From Arcobacter sp. (GTDB lineage Bacteria; Campylobacterota; Campylobacteria; Campylobacterales; Arcobacteraceae), in the NCBI GenBank assembly GCA_030635995.1, contig DAOVXU010000115.1, forward strand, positions 1 through 5,720: a stretch of 5,720 nt of DNA, given 5' to 3'. Position 1 is the first letter of the stretch, and every line of letters starts with the position of its first letter. The notes beneath the pieces were generated by a model, which was not told the DNA's origin, searched no databases, and saw nothing but the letters and a program-made list of their open reading frames with translations. Shown in pieces: positions 1 to 5,332 of this stretch. The position numbers were made by a program, and so were the translations under genes.

Positions 1-1375
1 AAAAACAGGAGAAAAAGCTTCTGTTGATGGGGAAGTGATAAGTGGATATAGTAACTTTGATGAGTCTAGTTTAAGTGGAGAATCTTTACCTGTAGCAAAA
101 CAAATTGGGGATAAAATATATAGTGGGACTATAAATACTACAAATGTTATAAGATATAAAGCTTTAAAAGATTATGCAAATTCAACATTAAATAATATTG
201 TTGAACTACTTGAGGATTCACTAAATTCTAAGCCAGAGATTGAAAATAAAACAAATGAACTTTCTAAATATTTTTCTGTAACAATTTTATCATTAGCATT
301 GATTGCTTTTATTGGATGGTATATTTATAATGGTGATTTTGAGAATGCATTAATAATAGCGATTTCTGTTATTGTGATCGCTTGTCCTTGTGCTTTAGCC
401 CTTGCTACTCCTATTGCTTCACTTGTAGGTGTTGGTTGGTTATCCAAAGAGGGATTACTTTTTAAAGAAGCAAAATTTATAGAAATTTTTGCTAAAGCTG
501 ATACCGTAGTATTTGATAAAACAGGAACACTTACACAAGGTAAATTGGAAGTTATTAATGATAATTTAAAATTAGAAGGGGAAGAGTTGAATATATTGTA
601 TTCACTTGTAGATAGTTCTACTCATCCAGTTTCAGTTTCTGTAAAACAATATTTAGAACAAAATTATGATAATTTAATCCATTTAGATATAGAAGATATA
701 GAGCAAATTCCTGCTGTTGGATTAAAAGCTAAATATAAAGATATTGTTATTTTTGGTGGACGAGGTGATAAAAATAGTGAATATACAACATATCAATTTT
801 TAATAGATGAAAAAACTATAGTAACTTTTGAACTAGAAGATACGATAAAAGAAGATGCAGTAGAGGTTATACAATATCTTAAAGATGAGGGTATTGATGT
901 GATTATGTGTAGTGGCGACAATGAAAAAATTGTACAAAAGATTGCAAAGATTATAGGTATAGAAAATTACCATTCTCATATGACACCGTTAGATAAGGCA
1001 AATTTTATAAGTGGTCTAAAAAATGATGGGAAAGAGGTGATTATGGTTGGAGATGGTATAAATGATGCTTTAGCACTTAGTCGTGCTGATATCTCTATAT
1101 CTATGGGTAGTGGGGCAGATATAGCAATAGCAATTAGTGATGTGGTAATTTTAAACAATAGTTTAAAAGGGTTAGAGAAAAGTTTTTATATCTCTAAACG
1201 AACATATGGATTTATAAAACAAAATCTACTTATATCATTGATTTATAATGTTATAACAATTCCAATTGCATTAGCTGGATTTGTTATACCGTTAGTTGCT
1301 GCACTTTCAATGAGTCTTAGCTCATTACTTGTAGTTGGAAATAGTGTAAGAATAAAGGATAAGAAATATGAATAG
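1..1375 (+). CDS. ccoI: Copper-type P1B ATPase, CcoI/FixI-like, 5'-truncated by window edge
   Basis: Membrane ATPase that moves copper across the inner membrane, here probably for the copper centre of cbb3-type cytochrome oxidase. The frame is open from base 2 (KTGEKASVDGEV...), so the GTG at 35 is internal and the true start, the N-terminal metal-binding domain and about four transmembrane helices lie upstream. Visible in order: actuator-loop motif SGES (nt 74-85, usually TGES), two helices (about nt 272-440) with the CPC transport motif (nt 383-391), phosphorylation motif DKTGT (nt 515-529), the P1B HP dipeptide (nt 623-628), SGD (nt 911-919), hinge motif GDGIND (nt 1049-1066), and two last helices carrying YN-x4-P (from nt 1244) and MSLSS (nt 1310-1324), the pattern known for Cu+ pumps. 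The catalytic set is intact. CcoI is chosen over CopA because ccoS follows with an 8-nt overlap; a CopA-like role cannot be excluded from this part alone. Confidence 0.9.
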   Translation, partial: KTGEKASVDGEVISGYSNFDESSLSGESLPVAKQIGDKIYSGTINTTNVIRYKALKDYANSTLNNIVELLEDSLNSKPEIENKTNELSKYFSVTILSLALIAFIGWYIYNGDFENALIIAISVIVIACPCALALATPIASLVGVGWLSKEGLLFKEAKFIEIFAKADTVVFDKTGTLTQGKLEVINDNLKLEGEELNILYSLVDSSTHPVSVSVKQYLEQNYDNLIHLDIEDIEQIPAVGLKAKYKDIVIFGGRGDKNSEYTTYQFLIDEKTIVTFELEDTIKEDAVEVIQYLKDEGIDVIMCSGDNEKIVQKIAKIIGIENYHSHMTPLDKANFISGLKNDGKEVIMVGDGINDALALSRADISISMGSGADIAIAISDVVILNNSLKGLEKSFYISKRTYGFIKQNLLISLIYNVITIPIALAGFVIPLVAALSMSLSSLLVVGNSVRIKDKKYE

Positions 1376-1598
1376 TGGAGTATTATGGTTGGAATTAATT
1401 GTTGGAATAGTTGTAAGTGTGATACTTTTAACTATATTTATAAGAGCAGTAAATCAAGGTCAATTTGATGACAGTAAGAAACATATGGATGGATTATTAT
1501 TTGATTCCCCGGATGATTTGCAAGATGCAATAAATAGAGAAAATAAAGCTAAAGAGTTAAAAGAAAAAAAAGCACAAAAACTTCATAATATTAAGTAA
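1368..1598 (+). CDS. ccoS: cbb3-type cytochrome oxidase assembly protein CcoS
   Basis: Small inner-membrane protein needed, in other bacteria, for cofactor insertion into cbb3-type cytochrome c oxidase. The 76-residue product has one transmembrane helix (about residues 8-28) followed by the family hallmark AVNQGQFDD (residues 27-35). The remaining cytoplasmic tail is charged, ending in a Lys/Glu-rich stretch (about 56-76) that looks helical. The ATG at 1368 overlaps the end of ccoI by 8 nt and has AAAGGA (1354-1359) 8 nt upstream, so it is very likely translationally coupled to ccoI. CcoS in many proteobacteria is nearer 50-60 residues; the extra length is the charged tail. The ccoI-ccoS order matches the ccoGHIS clusters known elsewhere. 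Confidence 0.92.
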   Translation: MNSGVLWLELIVGIVVSVILLTIFIRAVNQGQFDDSKKHMDGLLFDSPDDLQDAINRENKAKELKEKKAQKLHNIK

Positions 1599-1622
1599 AA
1601 TAAGATTAATCCCATTTTACTT
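1593..1622. terminator. Possible weak bidirectional terminator between ccoS and the lipoprotein gene
   Basis: A perfect 9-bp inverted repeat, AAGTAAAAT (1593-1601) and ATTTTACTT (1614-1622), with a 12-nt loop sits exactly where the two convergent genes meet. It covers the ccoS stop codon and the last codons of the minus-strand gene. T-rich sequence follows on the plus strand. Only one G-C pair is present in each arm, so the hairpin is weak; it may be a chance product of AT richness. Confidence 0.3.
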
Positions 1623-1983
1623 TTATAAATATTTTCTTTTTATTATCTTTAAAATATATTTTTTTATGAGAAAATAATGCATATAAAAAATCATCTTTGT
1701 ATGAACTATCTAAATATTTTTTATTAAATTCTTTGCTTGATATACATTCTAAAGTACTTTGACAAACTTCATCTTTATATATTTGTAAATTTAAGACAGA
1801 AATTCCTGCATTTAATATATTTAAAGTTATATAGTTGTCATACTTTTGAATAAAACCTTTATCATAAAATTTCATTATTGGTGTTTTAAATAATATTGTA
1901 GCACTAGAAGTTTTTATAGGTTGTTTTGAAGCACAACTTACAAATAAATAACTAGCTATAAAAATGACAAATAATTGTTTCAT
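1606..1983 (-). CDS. Small predicted lipoprotein, function unknown
   Basis: I do not recognise this family. The 125-residue product starts with a short signal (MKQLFVIFIASYLFVSC): a Lys, a hydrophobic stretch, and a cysteine at residue 17 preceded by LFVS, which resembles a lipobox, although Phe at -3 is not the usual Leu. The product is therefore probably lipid-anchored on the periplasmic side. The mature part (about 108 residues) is rich in Lys, Asp and aromatic residues, with two further cysteines five residues apart (about 74 and 79, VCQSTLEC) that could form a disulfide, and a basic C-terminus. The ATG lies 8 nt after the sat stop with no clear ribosome binding site, so it is probably co-transcribed and coupled to sat. 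The shared operon does not by itself suggest a sulfur role. Confidence 0.7.
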   Translation of the reverse strand: MKQLFVIFIASYLFVSCASKQPIKTSSATILFKTPIMKFYDKGFIQKYDNYITLNILNAGISVLNLQIYKDEVCQSTLECISSKEFNKKYLDSSYKDDFLYALFSHKKIYFKDNKKKIFIKVKWD

Positions 1984-1991
1984 TTTGTAGA

Positions 1992-3170
1992 TTATGTTAA
2001 AGATGAGGTTTGATATAAATTCATCAAACTTTCATAAAAATCTGTTGATTCAAAATCATCAAGTAAACCACTATTGGGAGATAGTCTTTGATGTATTTTT
2101 GCTAATTTATCTGCTCGATCAGGGAATAGGTCACTTAATACAATTGAACTTATCTCTTTTCTCATTAAAATAGCAGGTGGCATCATCCCTAATCGAAATA
2201 GATCCATTATAGAGTCATTATCGTAATGTACATGATGGTGACTTCCATGAGGACAAGCATTTGTACTTACTAAAGTACTACATTTATCACAATATACAAA
2301 ATCACTCATTATATCTATATTTATATCTATCCCCTCAAGTGTATCAAGGATAGAGTTAAATTCCTCTTTATCATAAAAAGCACCAAGTCCACTTGAATTT
2401 TTACCAACAATAAGTTCTGTACATCCATAATTTTTTGCGACAATTGCATTTAAGATAAGTTCATTAAACCCACCAAAAATATAGGTATTTTCTAAAGGTA
2501 TCAATATAACTTTATCTTTTGGCACAAAATTATCACAAAAATATTTTATACTTTTATATCTAGTTGGGTAAGGTAAACAATCATTTACATAGGGTTTTAA
2601 TAAAAATACAACAATTAAATCATTTTTAACAAGTGCAGTTCGTATTAATCTTTCATGTACCCTATGAAATGGTTTTCCCGAAAGCATAATTGCAGATATA
2701 GTCTTTGCCCCATTATCTTTTATAGCATCTTTTATTTTATCTTTATATTTTTTAATATCATCAAATTTAACAGTTAAATCACCACAAATAGCATGTTCCC
2801 CAAGTCGTCTATAAGTATCTCTTACACCTATATGTTCAGGATTATTTGTACCATAGATAAGTTTTATTCGAGCATCCTTGTCTATTTTAAAAATCTCTTG
2901 AGTTTTGATAGTTCCACAAATTTCTCCATCACATACAAAATCTAGTATTTCTCCAATTTCTAATGTTGTAAGTACCTCTTTATTTCTTTTTCCACTAGGG
3001 GCTAAAATAAAAGGAAATGGATAAGATATATTTTTAAATTTTTTAGTTTTAGCTACAGATAGCATCTCTTTTTTATCCATAAGTTTAGTAACAGGAGATA
3101 ATAATCCATCTTGAAGTAAACCTAAAGTTGCAAGTGCTTCTTGATCAATATGTAGTTGTCTATTTGCCAT
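1992..3170 (-). CDS. sat: ATP-sulfurylase-like protein (sulfate adenylyltransferase family), atypical active site
   Basis: Homologue of sulfate adenylyltransferase, which makes APS and pyrophosphate from ATP and sulfate in the cytoplasm. The 392-residue product has the normal length and order for a bacterial single-domain Sat: N-terminal LLSPV (about 23-27), EHIGVRDTY (112-120), the HxxH nucleotidyltransferase motif HRVH (169-172), NYGCTELIVG (247-256), and a zinc-ribbon-like Cys set C294-x2-C297-x8-C306-P-H308 followed by HHHVH. Two key motifs deviate: the usual QTRNP before HxxH reads LSGKP (163-167), and the usual GRDHAG reads GKNSSG (256-261). Thus the Arg and Gln expected to bind sulfate/ATP phosphates are missing, and ATP sulfurylase activity is uncertain. 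From memory, Campylobacter jejuni carries a gene annotated as a possible sulfate adenylyltransferase that may belong to this same divergent group. The ATG at 3170 has AGGAG 6 nt upstream. It is first in a unit with the lipoprotein gene; no APS kinase or APS reductase gene is adjacent. Confidence 0.85.
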   Translation of the reverse strand: MANRQLHIDQEALATLGLLQDGLLSPVTKLMDKKEMLSVAKTKKFKNISYPFPFILAPSGKRNKEVLTTLEIGEILDFVCDGEICGTIKTQEIFKIDKDARIKLIYGTNNPEHIGVRDTYRRLGEHAICGDLTVKFDDIKKYKDKIKDAIKDNGAKTISAIMLSGKPFHRVHERLIRTALVKNDLIVVFLLKPYVNDCLPYPTRYKSIKYFCDNFVPKDKVILIPLENTYIFGGFNELILNAIVAKNYGCTELIVGKNSSGLGAFYDKEEFNSILDTLEGIDINIDIMSDFVYCDKCSTLVSTNACPHGSHHHVHYDNDSIMDLFRLGMMPPAILMRKEISSIVLSDLFPDRADKLAKIHQRLSPNSGLLDDFESTDFYESLMNLYQTSSLT

Positions 3171-3175
3171 CTATA

Positions 3176-3182
3176 TCTCCTA
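3176..3182 (-). promoter_or_regulatory. Ribosome binding site of the sat-like gene
   Basis: The minus strand reads TAGGAGA just before the start codon, with AGGAG placed 6 nt from the ATG at 3170. This fixes the start and rules out a longer reading frame. Confidence 0.75.
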
Positions 3183-3191
3183 TTTCTTAAT

Positions 3192-3204
3192 AATATAGTA
3201 TAAT
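3192..3204. promoter_or_regulatory. Overlapping divergent -10 boxes for sat (minus) and queH (plus)
   Basis: In the 64-nt gap between the two divergent starts, a perfect TATAAT lies at 3199-3204 on the plus strand, about 30 nt before the queH ATG. On the minus strand TATACT (3202-3197) and TATATT (3197-3192) are candidate -10 boxes for sat. No convincing -35 is seen on either strand, which is usual for sigma-70 promoters in Campylobacterota. The two -10 regions overlap, so polymerase could occupy only one direction at a time. Confidence 0.45.
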
Positions 3205-3234
3205 ACCCAATAATAGTTAAAAGGTTTAAATATA

Positions 3235-4341
3235 ATGCTTGTACATATATGTTGTAGCGTAGATAGTCACTATTTTTTACAAAAGATTCAAGAGGATTAT
3301 CCAAGTGAAGAATTAATTGGATTTTTTTACGATCCAAATATCCATCCATATAGTGAATATAAATTAAGACTTTTTGATGTTCAACATAGTTGTAATATAC
3401 TTGGAATTAAACTTATTGAGGGAGAGTATGATTTAGATAGTTGGCTTCAATTAATTAAAGGATTGGAAAATGAACCTGAAAAAGGGGATAGATGTACAGT
3501 TTGTTTTGATAGAAGATTGAGTGTTAGTGCAAAAAAAGCTAAAGAACTTGGTCATAATAAATTTACAACTACACTATTAATTAGTCCTAAAAAATCACAA
3601 GATAAACTACAGTTAATAGGTCAAAATTTATCAAATCAATTAAATTTAGAATTTATATTTAAAGATTATAGAGCTGGCAATGGTGTAGAAAGGCAAGGTA
3701 AACAAGTGAAAGAGAATTCACTTTATAGACAAAATTATTGTGGTTGTTTATTTGGACTATCTGCCCAAAGAGAACAACAAGATAAATTCCTCGATGAGAT
3801 GATAAGTCCTATAAATCAGCAAATATTACCAGAGTCTATAGAGGAGAGACTGGCTTTATATAAATATAGAAATAATTTACAAAACAATAATACTAAATAT
3901 AAAATTATCAAAGAAAGATTTTTAAACTATCGTATTTTAAGTGGTAAAGTAAAAGTAAATAAAAATATAGTTGATTCTTATTTTTTACCGTATTCAACTC
4001 TAAAAAATAAAAAAACAAATGGAAGAGTTGAATATACTATAAATAATATCTCATATTTAAATAGGGATGAAGTGAAAATTATAGATTTAAATTATTTTAA
4101 TAATTTATCAAATAAGAGTTATAAAACAATTCAAGAATTAAACTATAATCCATTGAAATTTGAAGATGAATTAATATTAAGAAAAAAACTTATAAATAGT
4201 GAATATGATCTATCTTGTATATTTGTGTTAGAAGATATCCCTAATACAAAAGTTGAAATAAATTTAGATAGTAAAGTTTATGATGATGTAAGAGAAAAAA
4301 TTATTTTAGAATTAGGGGTATTAAAAAAGCCAATCACTTAA
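3235..4341 (+). CDS. queH: Epoxyqueuosine reductase QueH, with long C-terminal extension
   Basis: Cytoplasmic Fe-S enzyme that reduces epoxyqueuosine to queuosine at the tRNA wobble position; it is a non-homologous replacement for QueG. The N-terminal domain (about 1-190) carries the DUF208/QueH cysteine pattern: adjacent C6-C7 in VHICCSVDS, C87-x2-C90 in RCTVCFDRR, and C169-x-C171 in YCGC, which provide the iron-sulfur and iron ligands. YDPNIHP (32-38) and the TTLLISPKK segment (112-120) also fit the family. The total of 368 residues is about twice that of minimal QueH proteins; residues about 190-368 form a Lys/Asn/Ile-rich extension I cannot assign, although long QueH-like proteins are known in Helicobacter relatives. 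The ATG at 3235 is preceded by AAAAGG (3219-3224) and starts right at the conserved HICC motif, so no longer start is needed. It is a single-gene unit between sat and the cytochrome gene. Confidence 0.9.
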   Translation: MLVHICCSVDSHYFLQKIQEDYPSEELIGFFYDPNIHPYSEYKLRLFDVQHSCNILGIKLIEGEYDLDSWLQLIKGLENEPEKGDRCTVCFDRRLSVSAKKAKELGHNKFTTTLLISPKKSQDKLQLIGQNLSNQLNLEFIFKDYRAGNGVERQGKQVKENSLYRQNYCGCLFGLSAQREQQDKFLDEMISPINQQILPESIEERLALYKYRNNLQNNNTKYKIIKERFLNYRILSGKVKVNKNIVDSYFLPYSTLKNKKTNGRVEYTINNISYLNRDEVKIIDLNYFNNLSNKSYKTIQELNYNPLKFEDELILRKKLINSEYDLSCIFVLEDIPNTKVEINLDSKVYDDVREKIILELGVLKKPIT

Positions 4342-4355
4342 AAGTGATTGGCTTT
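4326..4355. terminator. Bidirectional intrinsic terminator shared by queH and the cytochrome gene
   Basis: A 14-bp perfect inverted repeat, AAAGCCAATCACTT (4326-4339) and AAGTGATTGGCTTT (4342-4355), surrounds the queH stop codon (4339-4341). Read on the minus strand, it ends in GGC followed by six T residues, a classic intrinsic terminator 26 nt after the cytochrome stop codon. Read on the plus strand, the stem is followed by only TTT then AGTGTTAT, so it is weaker for queH. The left arm encodes the last residues of QueH. Confidence 0.85.
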
Positions 4356-4380
4356 AGTGTTATAAACTATAAAGTTTAAG

Positions 4381-4653
4381 CTATTTACCTAAACCTGTAG
4401 CTCTTAAATCAGCTTCACTATATCTAGCAACTTGACCTTTCATAACACCTTTCATTGGTCCACCATATGTACCATTTTTGTATCCTACCATAGAATCAGA
4501 AACTTCTTGTTTTGTCATATCTTTAACAATTTTAGATTTACCTAAAGCTTTTTTTTCAAAATTTTGTCCATGACAACCTTTACAAGCTCCTAAATTTACA
4601 GCTGCGAATGCTGCTACGCCAAGTACTAATGTTCCTAATACAATTTTTTTCAT
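4381..4653 (-). CDS. Small periplasmic c-type cytochrome (class I, c553-like)
   Basis: Periplasmic electron carrier with one covalently bound heme. The 90-residue precursor has a Sec signal peptide (MKK, then a hydrophobic core to about residue 17, AFA-A cleavage region), leaving a mature protein of about 72 residues. The heme motif is CKGCH (24-28). The downstream YKNGTYGGPMKGVMKGQ (58-74) matches the sixth-ligand loop of small class I cytochromes, with M67 or M71 as the likely axial methionine. The C-terminus stops at SEADLRATGLGK, shorter than the usual final helix of c553 proteins. The ATG has AGGAG (complement at 4660-4664) six nt upstream. It is a single-gene unit, divergent from the ABC gene. 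Its partner is not shown; in Campylobacterota such proteins commonly feed cbb3 oxidase or cytochrome c peroxidase, which would fit the ccoIS genes nearby, but this is inference. Confidence 0.88.
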   Translation of the reverse strand: MKKIVLGTLVLGVAAFAAVNLGACKGCHGQNFEKKALGKSKIVKDMTKQEVSDSMVGYKNGTYGGPMKGVMKGQVARYSEADLRATGLGK

Positions 4654-4680
4654 ATTTGTCTCCTATATTTAATTAAAGAA

Positions 4681-4686
4681 ATAATA
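4681..4686 (-). promoter_or_regulatory. Candidate -10 box for the cytochrome gene
   Basis: The minus strand reads TATTAT here, placing a start of transcription about 20 nt before the cytochrome ATG and just ahead of its AGGAG site. No -35 is recognisable. The surrounding sequence is AT-rich, so chance matches are easy. Confidence 0.35.
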
Positions 4687-4719
4687 CAACTTCTTTACTT
4701 TAATTTTCCTTTTGTGTAA

Positions 4720-4737
4720 TAATATTTTAGATAGAAT
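4720..4737 (+). promoter_or_regulatory. Candidate promoter region for the ABC ATPase-hemH unit
   Basis: The 91-nt gap upstream of the ABC gene must hold a promoter for this unit, since the neighbour runs the other way. Candidate -10 boxes are TAATAT (4720-4725) and TAGAAT (4732-4737). The second, if used, would start transcription almost at the ATG at 4745 and give a leaderless or nearly leaderless message, which would fit the absence of a good ribosome binding site. The choice between them cannot be made from sequence. Confidence 0.3.
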
Positions 4738-4744
4738 GTGCCTT

Positions 4745-5332
4745 ATGAAACTAAATGTACTAGAAATAGAAAAGCTTAATTTTGGATATAATAAAAATCA
4801 TCTTATTTATGATAACTTTTCCTTATATTTAAAGAGAGGTGAGATTATTAGTATAGTAGGTGTTAGTGGTAGTGGAAAATCAACTTTATTTGAATTAATA
4901 ACAAATAATTTAAAACCATTAAGTGGGGAGATTAAAACTTTAAAGATAAGTTCAATTTACCAAGATCCATATAGTTCATTTCACCCCACATATAGTATTT
5001 ATGAACAAATATCTGATGTAGTGGAAAATTTTGAGGAACTAGAGGAATTATTAAAAAAGTTAAATTTATCAATGGAGTTATTGGATCAAAAACCACATTA
5101 TTTAAGTGGTGGACAACTTCAAAGATGTAGCATATTAAGGGGATTATTATCTAAGCCAGATTTACTACTTGCAGATGAGCCTACCAGTGCATTGGATAAT
5201 GTTATTGCACTTGATGTTATGAGATTACTTATAAAGTTTAAAGATAGATTTGGATTATTACTTATTACACATGATGAAGATTTAGCTGTTTGGTGCAGTG
5301 ATAAAATAATACGATTAGAGGAGAATAGATGA
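4745..5332 (+). CDS. Compact ABC transporter ATP-binding protein, Opp/Dpp/Nik-like
   Basis: ATP-hydrolysing subunit of an ABC system, acting at the inner face of the cytoplasmic membrane. With the ATG at 4745 it has 195 residues: A-loop Y15, Walker A GVSGSGKST (39-47), Q-loop in YQDPYSSFHP (Q73), signature LSGGQLQR (120-127), Walker B LLLADEPTSALD (140-151), and H-loop H176. All catalytic residues are present. The QDPYSS Q-loop wording is typical of oligopeptide/dipeptide/nickel importer ATPases, but the C-terminal extension usual in that group is absent. No permease or binding protein lies next to it. In-frame upstream starts exist (TTG 4712, ATG 4736); 4745 is preferred because the domain begins directly after it, but no start has a clear ribosome binding site. 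Its stop overlaps hemH as ATGA, so the two are co-expressed. The substrate is unknown; a heme, iron or metal link is only suggested by hemH. Confidence 0.87.
   Translation: MKLNVLEIEKLNFGYNKNHLIYDNFSLYLKRGEIISIVGVSGSGKSTLFELITNNLKPLSGEIKTLKISSIYQDPYSSFHPTYSIYEQISDVVENFEELEELLKKLNLSMELLDQKPHYLSGGQLQRCSILRGLLSKPDLLLADEPTSALDNVIALDVMRLLIKFKDRFGLLLITHDEDLAVWCSDKIIRLEENR
5317..5325 (+). promoter_or_regulatory. Ribosome binding site of hemH inside the ABC gene
   Basis: AGAGGAGAA inside the last codons of the ABC gene places AGGAG (5319-5323) 5 nt before the hemH ATG at 5329. It is the strongest such site in this unit and supports independent as well as coupled translation of hemH. Confidence 0.7.

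Noticed and set aside
35..37. GTG at 35 as the start of the P-type ATPase gene
   Set aside because: The frame is open to the left edge and upstream codons encode KTGEKASVDGE, which matches the conserved stretch before the actuator motif, so the gene simply begins outside the window.
976..1158. 60-codon reading frame on the minus strand
   Set aside because: It lies wholly inside ccoI over the conserved hinge region, has no recognisable domain, and is best explained as a shadow frame.
3122..3349. 75-codon reading frame on the minus strand
   Set aside because: It overlaps the start of queH, the promoter region and the start of sat in another frame, and its product resembles nothing known.
4363..4378. 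Inverted repeat TAAACT-ATAA-AGTTTA after the shared terminator
   Set aside because: Six pairs with a single G-C pair and no T tract; such repeats are expected by chance in sequence this AT-rich.
4712..4744. Upstream TTG (4712) or ATG (4736) starts for the ABC ATPase
   Set aside because: The extra residues MCNNILDRMCL are not part of the ABC fold, and neither start has a ribosome binding site; the ATG at 4745 lies right before the conserved first strand. The ATG at 4736 remains possible.
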